Source: Malurus cyaneus samueli (taxonomy: Eukaryota > Chordata > Aves > Passeriformes > Maluridae). From it: a DNA stretch of 64,000 nucleotides. The stretch lies in contig CM019217.1 of assembly GCA_009741485.1 (NCBI GenBank), positions 34,109,485 through 34,173,484 of the forward strand. Direction: 5' to 3'. The position numbers and the translations under genes were made by a program. Shown in pieces: positions 12,044 to 24,921 of this stretch. The first letter of the stretch is position 1, and the number at the start of each line of letters is the position of its first letter. Below the pieces are notes generated by a model. It worked only from the letters and a program-made list of their open reading frames with translations, made no database searches and was not told the origin of the DNA.

Positions 12044-15000
12044 CTAAGAACCAGTACAAGATTACTGAAAAAAACTACATGGTCTCTCTTCTCTCTCGGT
12101 TGGTCCTGACTTTCACATGACACAACAGCAAAACAGGATTAACAGAGATGACAGCTAGCAATTTGTTCAAATTTGATGTTCACTGATAAATTTACAAGCA
12201 CATTGCAATTTTCCACAATCAAAAAAAGGCCAGTCTTAAATAAAACTAATTCACAAGGTTTGGAACTAATTGGAATTCTTTTGGTTTACTAAAGAAAAAT
12301 TGAAACAGAAGTGGCATTGAGATTTATACCACTGTCATACTTAGAGGCAATTCCTTTAAGGGATTCAAGAAAAGTTTATGCTTGTTTACACATACCATGC
12401 CCCTCCAACTGAAAAATTAACTTAATGTTTCTATATTCCAGTAATATTTCTAATATTACTCACAGTTACCTTTGTTATATTATACAGAAAAATCAAACCT
12501 TGATACTAAAGTCTTTTGATATGGCAGTAGGGAAATTTTGCATTCCTAAAATAATAAATTGAGATAACTCACTTGATTTCTTTCAAATCTGATGTCTGTT
12601 TGAGTGTCACCAACATTAAAAGTATATTCTAGAGTAGTAATGTAATAATCTGTGATTTACAGTCATTGTGCAATAACAATTGAAACACTCTGGATTTCTT
12701 CCATAGGATTCTATGAGCCCTAAGCTAAGGGCTTTCACAAATTGCTTTTATTAGACACTTGAGGACTGGTTCTCTATGGAATGCTCCACTATTGACTGCA
12801 CATTGTGAATGTTTGCCTGGTTAATCACTTTCCTATGTCTTCATAGAAGATCTAGTTGTTTGAAATTCTCAGCAGCAGAGGTCATAATTTCAAAAGCAAA
12901 AGCATTTCCAAAAGTTAATAATGTTCAATTAGAAACAGTCAAGTGGACCATTGTTCATAATTTTAGATTCCTAATCTGTTATGGGAGTTCTGTCACCTAA
13001 ATGTTAAAGCATTTTCCCTTGAAGTATGGCACTGAAGATACTTTCTTGAACAGTGACATTTTTTTCAGCTAGCAGACATTGCATTTAAATGTATACTTTT
13101 TAGCATTATTTTCTTTTAGACAGAGGCATTTTAATTTATTTTTAACTATTTTTCTATATATTGGTCAGAAATAAATTTTATAGATAGATTATAGATTTTA
13201 TTCTCACAATGTCACCATGCTCAGTCTGCACTAGAAACTGGGAAATCTTGCCTAGGTGTGTGTGTGCAAAGTGTCTATCCACAACTATTATAAGGAACAA
13301 GTATTCTGAAAGCCGATAGAGAAACAAAGTCTGCTTTCCTTAAAAGTGGTTTGGCCAAAAGCAAATAAAGCTCTGAACCATTTTTAAAGATGGAATTTAA
13401 ACAAATACTGTCACTTGTGTACAGAACATTATTTGGACTGGGGTTTTTTGTTTTGTTTTTTTTTTTGTTTGTCTGTTTTTTTTAGTAAAACTAGCATTTC
13501 TCTCTAATTTAAATCTGTATTGTAACTTATGTGCAGCTCCACTGAAATTGCAGAAGGACCCTAAATATTAATCTTAAAATTCCTGGCTTTGCAACATTGA
13601 CATTTCTACTACAATGTTTTACAAACCCTCAGATAAACTCCTGACCTTTTCCATCCCCAATAATTATTTAATTCTATTGTCCCCCACATGGATTCCACAT
13701 CAGGACTTTTTACTCTACTTTACATGCTTTTTTTCCCCTAGAGGGGCCAAGTATATAAAAAATGTAATGATTTAGACAGTTGGAAAAGATGTCATGAAAC
13801 AGTTCATCTGTCATTGTAAAAGCACTGTTCACATACTCAAAGTAGGACTCTGAACAGACTTTTTTCTTGAAAGAATGCATCAAAACTGATCAAATACTAA
13901 GCCACATTAATAATAAAACATTATACCCAAGATCTCATCTAATCATATTGCTCTACTTTCACTCTCTCTCCCTGAAGAATTCAGGTTTTGACCTAGAGTC
14001 AAGAGAACAAATGCTTCCATGTCAACTAATTCTTATGTGCCTATGAAACACACTGCAATAGCGGGTATTTGTTTTTTGCAACCATAGTGATGAAATGTGT
14101 TTATTGGCTACGGTCGTAAGAATTTGAAACTATTTGCCTTCACATAATTTCAAAAAATGTGAATGGTTCTCGAACACCAAATAACAGGGATTTGGGGAAT
14201 AGCCATGCAAAACAAGTTTTGCAACATTTTTGTCAGACACCAGTCTACTAATCTGAATTTTTGAATAATTGAAAAAAACATTAAGGAGCACAGAAAGACA
14301 ACATTAAATTTACTGTTTTACATGGTTCTTTATTTGATGCTGCATTAGTGATGAGTTTCCATTGAAATGCCTCCAGTTCTTATTCTTGAAGACATATGTT
14401 ATTTCTGCTAGGAGCTAAGTTTCTACATCTATAATTTTCAGATTAGTCTTATAAAAAGTTAATGGAAACTACCAGATAAAGATTTCTTGCTGCTAATGTT
14501 GTGAGCCATCAAATTTTAAAACATTAATGCCTCAGAGAATTTAGGGATTGGAGTATTTGTTCCTATTTGACAAAAAAAAAAACTCGTGATCCATTGAAGT
14601 CATAAGACTCTATTAGACAATTGGTCAGGATCATAATGAATGGGAGATGCTGAAGATAGAATCAAAATAGAAAAAAATGGTAACAGTCAAGCAAGACTGT
14701 CAAAGATTCTCAGCATCTTTGCATAGAATTATTTAGAAGAATATGTAAGTGTGAATTTTAAGGATGCTAAAAGATGTAACATGCAAGAAATCTGTACTGA
14801 AGGAAAAAACCAAAACAAACCAATCCATGCATTGTGCTAAAGTTACTAAAACACAGACTAAATTCACTGGCAAAAAATATTTTCACTTCAGTGCAAACGA
14901 AAAACAAACAAACAAATATAATCTTACTTGTCTAGTGTCATTTAAAATGTTTAGGGGTACAGAAATTGCAATCATGTTATCGACTACTTAACTTTCATTT

Positions 15001-18000
15001 GCTTTTAGCTGTGATTCCTTAAATTAATAATTTATATTTTGATTATCTGTGTGATTTTCTTTCCGCAACAATGCTAAGCATTACCTCATCTTGCAAGGTT
15101 CTCGAAACATTTTCCATAGTACACATAGTAGCTTTTGAGTCAATATGCCACAAAGCAGAACTCTAAATGGATACATTTATATTCTAGTTTATTGCTTCCA
15201 TACGTTCTTTCCAAACCATCTGACAGACATGAAAGCACATGAAACAACACTGTATGGCTCAGAAGAAAATAAAAATACATTTAATGTTGTCTTCTCATTG
15301 GATTAAATCCCATGGACTGAAACAATGGAGTAGCTCTTAACTCAGAAAAATGTGACTGAAAATAGAATATATTTCTTGCATTATTAAAAGATTTATCCCT
15401 TCCAAAAAATCAATCTGTCTGTTCTCTCCACTGTTACACAGAATCCAGCAAAATTCTTATAACACTTTTTAACTGAGTTGGTAGATAAAAATGTATAAAT
15501 GTGTGGGTGAGCCTTGATTTGACAGTATCTGACATGGTTTTAGTGCCAGAGTTAGAGGTAAAGAAGGGAAGGAACTCCAGGTGACAGAAACTTTAAAGAC
15601 AAACTTGAAATATAAGGGACTACATGAATCTATGAATTCCAGAAACTGTTTCTTCAGGAGTCAAAACCAAAACATGAAGGAATTATACTGTCTGGATGAT
15701 ATTTCTCACCTTTTTAAGCAGTATCAAATTTTAAACAAGGAAAGAGCTGGAAGTATGATCACTTCATTTTTCAATCTAACACATGACAAGTGACAAACTA
15801 TGTAGCGTGCCAAGTATATGACATACAAAACATTTATAGGACATCTAGAAACAATATATTGAAGTGTAAAAGAAATAATAATTACTGTCAGTGGAGAAAA
15901 AACTTATTTTTTGCAGGCACCTGATCCTATTCCCAATTACTTTAAACATTCTTCCTCATGTTCTAGTTTCAACAAAGAGTCCTCTCTTTGTTAAGAAACC
16001 AAAGGAGCATGTGGCTGTGTAAATATTCCCTTTGTCTTCTTTTTCAATGAAAAGGTCAAGCATATTCATGGCTAGACTATTGCTGAAATAAACATATATA
16101 ATCTGACCAAGTACTTATTCCTTCACATTTTTAAACAATTTTGGTTTGTTGTATAACTCTGGTGGAGCCATGAAAGTGCCCTGTGACTCAGCAACTGAAT
16201 TGAGCTTGACTATAAATTTTCTGTTCAAGATTTGATTTTTCTTGTACTCTCAAAAAATGAATGACCTGTTAGAGTTGGCTGCAAGACATGAAAACAAGCT
16301 CATGACATTTAAACCCATTGTGTTAGAAATTTTCAAAAGGACTTCCGAAAAGGCAGGAGGGACAAAAGCTTTTCACTATTTTAAAGGAATTTCTTTATTA
16401 TTTTCCTAGGATAATTCAGTTTTCTTTTACTGAAGTAAAGCCTTAACTGTTTTGTACTCTGTGCATGGTCATTTTTGCTAAGAATAAAATGGGAAGCATG
16501 TAACTTGCTGATTTGTTTAAGGTACCCCATGAAAACAACAGCTTTCATTCTTAAGTATTTTTTCTCATGCTGATTTTTGTTCCGTTTACTTTAGCCGTAA
16601 GTATTTTGAGACAGGACATTTGTCTCTTTGTTTTTCACTATAGATCTTTAAAAAAGTGTCATCATTTTATTACAAATTTCTCTATAATCAGTAATAAGAA
16701 AAATGTTAAAATCTCTCTTTTAAAAATTAAATGGTATTTTGAACCCTCATAGTTATTGTTATATTGCTAAAGAAGGATTTAAAATAGTTAAAAATCATCA
16801 GCTATAAAAAGCATATCAAAAGATGTTTTTAAGATGAATTCATAATTTGGAAAGTCCAAACTTTGGTTTAACATTCTCAAATACGGCAACTTTGAGTCAA
16901 GAGTGTGCCATATTAACTAACCAATTACAAATCCAAAAGCTGAATGCTTGGTTTGTGACTGTCCATTGTCATAAGAATTACCTTTTAATTTATGGTATTT
17001 CTTAGCTAGAAAATATTTAAATACTAATTTTAAAGACCTGTGAATTTGTTCATAGAAATTGCAATGCTATGAAGAGAAATCTGCCTTGCCATAGCCTTCA
17101 TTTATTTTGTCTTCTAAAATCCTACTGTGAATTTACTACTCTGACATAAAATTATGAAAACACTGTATCAGAAAGCATAAACTTCAGTGAAGGTTTTGAT
17201 TTGAATAGTTGTTTACTATTATACTCCTTTTATGCATTTGATGCACTTCTTTTTTATATTTAGATTATTTAATGCAATTCCCTGCATGTGATACAATAGC
17301 TTGATTTTTTTTACCACTTTTCAGAAAAACGAAATTGTCTGAATAACAGCTTAGGCCACTCCAAACTGATTAGTAGCTGAATTTAAAACAGCTGTTCCAA
17401 AATGGCCTTATAAAACTATAAAGTGTTTTAATAAGACTAATCTACTAACATGTTGCGGATATACAAGAGCTGCTTTTTAGCTTCTCATCAGCTAACCACT
17501 CTCAGACTTCAAAGTGATTTTCTTCTGTCTAATAAGTGACCGGAACATGCATGTAATCCCTCCAAGAGTTTACCTAATTGGGACATTCTTTGTGACATTT
17601 AGTTGATCCTATATAGAGCTATACTGTAAAGCAAATTAAGCATCAAGTTTTTCCAACATTCCCTGAGTTTATAGGGCCCCAGTGTTAAATAAATAACGTG
17701 AATTATAGCAAAATCAAGAGCCTATCTTTGTATAAGGCTCCCAGCACCAGTTACATGGCATTTTAAATGATAATTATCTTACATTTCAGGAAGAAAGCAA
17801 GCTTGCAATAGCCAATCACTATGTAGCATTTTTTAATCAATTTACAATAAAGCAATACATTAGGTACAAATAATTAACCAAAGAGTAAAATCAAGTCACC
17901 TGAATATCCAGCGAATTCTCAGAGACATCTAGGCAAAATATTTGCAATACTACTGCAATTTCCCAGAACGGACGGTGCAGATTAGTGAGATATACACTGG

Positions 18001-21000
18001 GGTAGTTCAAAATTGCAGAAACCAACTGCAGATATTTGTCTTTGTAAGGTGTCTATGTGAATCCACTTTCTAGAGAAAATACTAGGATCCTAGTATACTG
18101 TAACTAGTGCAAAAACTGACTTTGAGAGAATTGCTGATGCTACAAATGATGCTTTAAATTCTGAAAACCCAATTAAGCTATTTTAACTTTTTAAAAATCA
18201 GAATGTATTTGTTAAGGAAGCTTTCCATTTTTTTCATGCCTCTTCAGAAAAGAGTGAATGGGAAACCTTAGCAACCCCACCACATTCTTGTGAAGCCTTC
18301 ATCTGTACAGCATTAGATTAACAGCAAATGCACACTTTCAAAGATGCAGATATTTTCTTTAAAAGATGTAGAAGTTATTTCCACTAAACACAGTGATTTT
18401 TTACCACAATGATGATTGTGTATCTATTAAATAGGTTTCTATTATTACCGAGATGTAATCAAATGCTACTTGAGATGCTTTTTATGGGAGCTGAATATGA
18501 AAACATAGTTAATTGAATTTATAGTATGAAAGCCAGAAGGTAAAAAGTTTAATGGAAATGCATGGAGGTTAAATTCTGAATACTGAACTAGAATTTGAGC
18601 TTCTTGTGTAATGTATTAAATGAATTAAGAACAAATCAAAAAATCATAGGACAATGATAAACATTTGGGAATGAAAGGTAGCAAAGAGTAAGGCTTAGTT
18701 TACCTAGCTTGACTGGTAATAACTACTTCTCTTCTGTTGAGGCTTTTGTCAAAAGCATCTGGAATTTTGTTTACTAATAGTGGTAATCTGTTTAGGAAGG
18801 TCTTTCTCTTTACAAAGTGAATGACCCCCCAAAGTAATTCAGAACTCCCTAAACCATACAACTAGAAAACTCTTCTGCATGGCAACGAGCAGTTCAATCC
18901 TGTATTCTGTATAATGCCAAGCAGATCCCTAGCTCAGGAGCCTGGCCACACATTTAATGAAGGCAAAAATGTTCTTAGTGTCTCCTGCTGCCGCTGTCAA
19001 AAATTATAAATAATTGTTTGTTGCATTGTTTGTTTTCTAGCCTATGGTAAGCACTGTGTGTCAAGGTGGAGCAGAAACCTAGCAATTTACTTTTCCAATT
19101 TGTTGAAAAATACCTTCTTATGCTATAAGGATACACAAACTTATGTTCAACATGTCATATATAACTAGAATAACAGAACAGATCTGGGTAATCAAGAAGT
19201 CAGAATTAGAAAAGGTAGAGAAAGCAGTAGAAAATAGTATTTTATTCTCAAACAGCTGAATGTAGCTAAGAAGATTATCTGATTTGTGCATATCTTTGGG
19301 CAAACATTCTGATTTTATACAGATGGCTTGCACAAAAAAATTGTATGGTTCTTTCAATATCCCATTACAGATCACAAAATGTCTGGACCTTAACTGATTG
19401 CTTTACCAACTAAAACTTAGATTCTTAGAAATTGTGCATGGTCTGTGCGTCTAAAATATTAGTAGATTAGAGGGCTGGTTGTAAAGTGATCTCTAATGTA
19501 ACTAAAAATAATTGCAATCGCAATAATAATACAATGTGTTTATTATACAGTATCAAATGACATTGTAAAAATAAAAGCAGGTGGTGACATTTAACATTAA
19601 ATCATAAACCTACAGGAAAATCTGTATCTTTCACTTCTAATAAACTCTGAAAAAGAAAATAAAAAGTTTTCTTTCATGATAAAATCTCTCACAGAATGTC
19701 ACTCATTTGTCTGGCATCAGTCTGTGTCTCTTTTTATATAGTTCCTAGACCAGATACAACTTTGTATAAAGAAGAAATATATGCAGGTAGAATTAAACAT
19801 GAGAGCTGGCAAAGGACCTTAGAATATGTTTTCTTTACCTTGTACTTTTGTATTAAAGTTTGCAACTAGTGTATTTTAGTACATTTGAAAGAATATTTCT
19901 AGAGGCTGGTATGCTAGTGGAAGCTTCACTCAGTAGTAAGCAACTTGATTTACATTTCAAGATATGCAATACTCGCTAGAGATCTAAAACTTGTTACCAG
20001 TCATACATTAAACCTTTAGAGTGTTGGTATCTACAGACTTCCTTCAGAACCAATGCTTTATTTCTCACAAGACTTAAACACTATTATGTTAATGCACTAA
20101 GTCAACATGTACATGTCTCCCTCTAGTGCCCTTATCTATCCTGTGTATTTTTAACTGGATTTTTTAGAGGTTCTAGTCATTGCAGAAATTGAAGTTTGGT
20201 AAGGAAAGCCAAGGAAGGAGAAGTGAGTGTGAAACAAGCTATTTTGTATGTGCCTATAAATCCTATAAATAGGTAGTAGTTTTGGATTGGGTTGTGGGGT
20301 TTTTCATTCTGTTTGTTTTTTTGTTGTTTTTTTTTTTTTGTGGGTTTTGTTGTTTTGGTTTTTTTTTTTTTTTTTTTTGATGGGGAGTTGAATAAAATAA
20401 GAGAGGAACAAAGCAAATATAAACCTAATTCTCAAGTGAGCTGTTTTGTCTTGACTACTCTTTGATCTCTCCTATCTTTATTTTAGTTTTATTATCTTCT
20501 TTCTTCAACAGGAAAACATCCTATTATGCTTTTTTATATACATCTTTTCAGTGTGCAAAAATATTATGTCACCATAAAATGTAGAGGTGACTTGAGAAGT
20601 TTATGTTTGGATTTAACTCTATTACAAAAACTTAGTTTTGGTAGACTTTCCAAACAAATGGCCTCCTGCAAAGTGACACATGAAAGGATGTGAAAAACTT
20701 ACAAGGAAACAGCTTTTTCTCTACTTCCTCTTATTACTGTTAAGACATGAAAACAAGTAACCATGTTTGCAGCACATCATATCAATCATATATAATGTCT
20801 GCTGTTATCAGATATTACCGCTTCTAGTTATTGTTGTTTAATGTTAAGATGATGAGACATGGAGAAATAAATTCCTTTGAATTAGACTTTAGAAAAACCC
20901 TTCAATATTCACCTTCATCCAATAAAATGTAATTGGAAATGTAACTTAATGCAGATTCACAACTATTTTGTGCTCACAGATTGAAACCAAAGGGGTTCAT

Positions 21001-22819
21001 GATTCATTGAGCCAGAATGGAATCACTGTTGACTCCACTATCTTCTGCACTGAAAATGTTATTATGCAGCTCACAGTTCTAAGTCATTCGGTCTCTTTCA
21101 GACTAAATAAAAATAGGTATTACTTCTAAATATACTTATGTTCATTTTCTTACATTGTTCATCTCATCTAAGAAAATACACCTCTTTTCTAACAGTTTTG
21201 AATTATTTTTTAACAGTTTTTAATTCTTCCAGACATTCTTTTTCCAGTTTCCATGCACAGAAAAACACCCTGTTTAGCAGAATTATTAACCTTATTTTAT
21301 CTAATAAAGAAACTAAGTTAAAAACTGATAAGTTCTTACAAGTCAGATACAAAGTAATACTTTTTAACCATATTTTCCTAGGCATCTAAATCCGAAAAAG
21401 GCAGGGTGTTTTACCAGTTAACACTTATCCTATTATTCTTTTCTTAATCTGAATAATTGTACACTCTATACTCAGACTATTAACTTTATAGCTCATGAAA
21501 TAAACTTACCAGGCAGCATATTAGAACCCTAGGTATGAGTCTGTCATGTAAAAAAAAGGGACCATCTAGGAATTCAAACCTGATTAAGCCTCCCACACAG
21601 TTTCTGCTGTAACCTTCTGATTACTTGTTCTTTCATCAGTATCTTGTCTTTTGAATGAATTTTTGTCAATCGCAATAATTTACTTTTTTATGTTCACGTT
21701 CAATGAAGATTTGCATAAACAGTCTCTTAGCTACAAAGTGATTAAATGAATATGCACAGAATCAGTGGTGAGAATACAGAAGTATTATCAAGTAAGGAAA
21801 CCAAGCCATACCAAACAGTTTGTAAATAATATTCAAAGTGCTTAGAGTTTCATCATTTTTAACTAAACGGAAAAAAAACAATAGAAAAACACCATAAGTT
21901 GCATTTCAATACAGTATGGCAAATAAGGGATTACATTTCCATAAATTTCATCATAGTTCCATCTATACAGAGTTATTACCTTGGTTTCAAAAAGACAGCT
22001 TTCCTGTTTTTTAAATAAAGGTACATTTCAAATGGAAATGCAGATATATGTGAATACAAGCAACAAAAATAACCTAATTGAAGATATTATTCAAGGCTTC
22101 TGCTAGGAAATGGGTGAGAAAACCTTAAGATTAATTGCTCTATTGTCTAAATGACAAACAGTATCAGGACCTATCATTTCATGCCTGGAATGCCAAAAGT
22201 ATGAGAATTTGGTACAGAATTTGACATGTTGAATAAGTGATATACAAAGGTCTTCATGGCAAAAATTAATCTATAAGCATAGGAAAGTAACAATCCTATA
22301 AAATATTTTTCCTGATGTTTCAGAATAACATTCTTCTTTGATGAGAAAATGGATGCAATAGAAAAATATTGTATTGTTTTATAATACTTTTTAAAATGGA
22401 AATATAAATAGGTTATGCCCTTCTCTCCCCTTTTAGTTTAAGTTTTTCATCCCATTACCACTTTGAATCAGTCCTAGAAATAATCCATAGGTACCCTCTT
22501 ATGGAAAACTTTGCCTCAGACCACCTATCCATTCAGTATGTGTATACAATTGTCTCAGACATGAAAGCTAAGGAGACGGCTGTTACATTATTCATTTCAT
22601 TTCTTGACCTACAAAGATGATGCTTTGAAGAAAAGTCCGTGGATGCTGAGAATGTACAAACTACTCTGCATTGTTACATGCCCTCATGAGCATAATAAAA
22701 CATTATTAGACAAGTTAAAGTCGACTGTTAAAGTGCCTTTTATACTGAAAAATATTTTTTTTCTCACAATATAAAAAGGCTCCTTAGAAGAAAGCCTCGA
22801 GAAGCATGGGTGTTTTTAC
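12044..22819. other. Long AT-rich non-coding stretch with low-complexity tracts
   Basis: Nearly 11 kb contains no convincing exon, LTR or LINE. T/G-rich low-complexity tracts lie at 13440-13485 and 20279-20381. The latter ends in a run of T's just before TGATGGGGAG and may be the reversed tail of an old retroposed copy, though no body was recognised. A weak minus-strand frame at 21203-21290 follows an acceptor-like CTAAACAG but has nothing else to support it. Confidence 0.55.
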
Positions 22820-23045
22820 AGCAAAATATTTCCATCAGGAATATGCATACTTGCCAAAGAGAAATAGTGAGATGCAAGCCTCCATGTTGGGAGACTTTTG
22901 TGCCTATGGGCTCTCTGAAGAGCTGGAACAGAATCTGTTTTCTCTTCTGAGAGCCGCTCCTCAACAGAAGAATGCAAAGAAAAATCAGAACTAGTATGCC
23001 TTCTGTGGGAGTAGTTGCTCAGATGTCCAGTTACGCTTTCATCAC
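22820..23045 (-). CDS. Probable internal coding exon, unknown protein
   Basis: The minus strand is open across 226 nt. A T-rich tract ends in TTTTTGTAG (acceptor AG at 23047-23046). The exon would end before GTAAAA (donor GT at 22819-22818); if that site is not used the frame meets a TAA at 22818-22816, and an alternative GC donor (G|GCAAGT) lies about 35 bases earlier. Only one of three frames is open, and it needs a phase-1 upstream exon, which the candidate at 29760-29860 provides. The predicted peptide is hydrophilic and rich in Ser, Arg and Glu (TSSDFSLHSSVEERLSEE), like a disordered cytoplasmic or regulatory segment. I do not recognise the protein. No start codon is claimed. Confidence 0.45.
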
Positions 23046-24001
23046 CTACAAAAATAAAATTCAAAAGAATATTGGCAAGCAAATACTTCTCTCTATTTAA
23101 TATTGGACTTCCTTTGTTCAGTTAATTCAGTTCCCTTCCATCTGAGCTTCAAACAAAGGTTCGAGAAACGAGAAAAAGCCAAAACCAAACTGACTGCAAA
23201 GACATAATAATCTTTCTTTCTTCATGTTAACTCTGATGGATGTGAAAAAGTTCCTTTCTCAGCCCGTACAAAGTCAATAAAAGATTCTACTGGTTAGAAG
23301 TAATCAAGCTGTACTAAAAATTGGCAGTTAATTAGATCCTTAGTTTTTCTTCTAGTTCACAGTGGTTTTGCATTTTATTACAAATAAATCAGAAGATATG
23401 AGTCCAATCGTGCTTAATCATGAAAGAAGGAAGGGACTGATTATGATCTTGTGTCAATATTTCTTTGGGTGACTTAAACCACCAGAACATGGTATTATGA
23501 CAGTGCTCAGCTTACCAGCTCTCACAGATGCAATGGTCACAGCTCTCAGCTCTCAGTTAGTACTTCCTTGGCATTTTCAAAAATTTATATGGAAAGATCT
23601 GCATAGTTGCATGGGTGCATACTGCACAGAAAGTGATTTTGACCTCACTAACTCTGATATTGATTTGGAATAATACTATTCATATAAACCAGAGTTGCTG
23701 GAAAATAAAAAGAATTGCATTTTCCTCCCATGGAAATCAACCAGCTTGCTTGCTTTTGTAAAGTGATACATGTAGGTCTGGATCTGAATAAAGGTAAACA
23801 AACCTGTTCAAATCTATGCCTGGACTTCTAAAGGATGTGCATTACTTCCTGCAGAAATAATTATATTTATCTAGAAGAGAAAATCTTACTATTGACCTTC
23901 TATTTTATATCGTAAAATTTAGAAAGGCCCAACTGTTGTATAAAATCATGTAACTCACACAGACCTCAGCTGTAGTTGCAGCATATTTATTAGTAGAACG
24001 G
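23046..24001. other. Non-coding DNA between an exon candidate and the solo LTR
   Basis: No feature recognised. If the exon model is right, this is intron of the minus-strand gene. Confidence 0.5.
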
Positions 24002-24006
24002 AATTA
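24002..24006 (+). repeat. Left target-site duplication of the 910-bp LTR
   Basis: AATTA immediately precedes the LTR's TGTTG start and is repeated exactly at 24917-24921. Confidence 0.9.
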
Positions 24007-24916
24007 TGTTGTCGGTTAAGATTTTTCCCCTTTTGTTCCCTTTCTTTGGGAATTTTTTCTTTCCCATTTGTTGCTGGGATACACGAACTGCCAGGTCATC
24101 CTTTTGATGACTGGGTGATTAGTGAAGATAATGATACCTATGGCCCCACACAAACGATCTTGCAAAACCCTTGGAGGGGGTATTGAGTGTGTGTGGTGGG
24201 GGTAACTTCACTTCCTTCGCTGCTTCACTGAGGGAAGGAGGTCTGCCCGCTGGCTGCTCCGGGGAGAGCTGGCCTGCCCTTTTTCTGCGGAGACCAGCAC
24301 CTCTGCTCATTGGGTTTCTGTTTGCTGCACGGTGGTTTTCTCCCCTGTGCCTTGCTGGGAACCCCTGTGATTCCAGCTTCAGGGGTGAGCTCTCTCCATC
24401 CCGTTCGCAGCCTGGATTTCTGCTGTCTCTTTGCTGTCCTGGGTTTCTTGCTGTCCAGAGGAGCACCAGGATCGGCGTTTCCACTGTGAGTTTTGCAGAG
24501 AAACTTTTCTCCATCCACCTCTGCATTTTGTGTCCACCATTCGACGCGGAGATCTGAGAAGCGGGACCCCGCACAGCGCCCCTGCAGCCGCCAGGGAATC
24601 ATCGCACCCACCCTGCCCAGCGGAGCCAACAGCGCCCCTGCCGACTGGACTGTAACTGCACCAAAGGGAGGGTGTGTCTCTGTAAGGCTGTCACTGGGTT
24701 TGGGACTGGGCTGGTTGTTGCTATTGTTATTGTAACTTGTTTCACTTTGTTATACATATTAGTAAAAACTGTTATTCCCTTTTGCCCATATTCTTCCCTG
24801 AAAGCCCGTGATTTTTTTCGAAGCTGTAATAATTCGGACGGAAGGGGGGTCATAACCACCACTCCAAGGGGGGTACTTTCCTTCATTGGCAAACACTGGT
24901 CTTTCAAACCGAGACA
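24007..24916 (+). mobile_element. Solo LTR of the ERV-L-like family
   Basis: The 910-bp element opens TGTTGTCGGTTAAG and closes AACCGAGACA, flanked by perfect 5-bp repeats AATTA. Along its length it matches the reverse complement of the LTRs at 45144-46153 and 58417-59237: shared blocks include GTTGCTGGGATACA near 24073, TTATACATATTAGTAAAA near 24754 and CTTCATTGGCAA near 24883. It therefore belongs to the same family as the provirus but lies in the opposite orientation. The internal part is gone, as after LTR-LTR recombination. The overlapping open frames at 24119-24941 on both strands come from its GC-rich composition and are not genes. Confidence 0.92.
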
Positions 24917-24921
24917 AATTA
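24917..24921 (+). repeat. Right target-site duplication of the 910-bp LTR
   Basis: AATTA directly follows the terminal CA of the LTR and is identical to the left copy. Confidence 0.9.

Noticed and set aside
20279..20381. Lysine/threonine-rich minus frame at 20416-20177
   Set aside because: It is the translation of a T/G-rich low-complexity tract.
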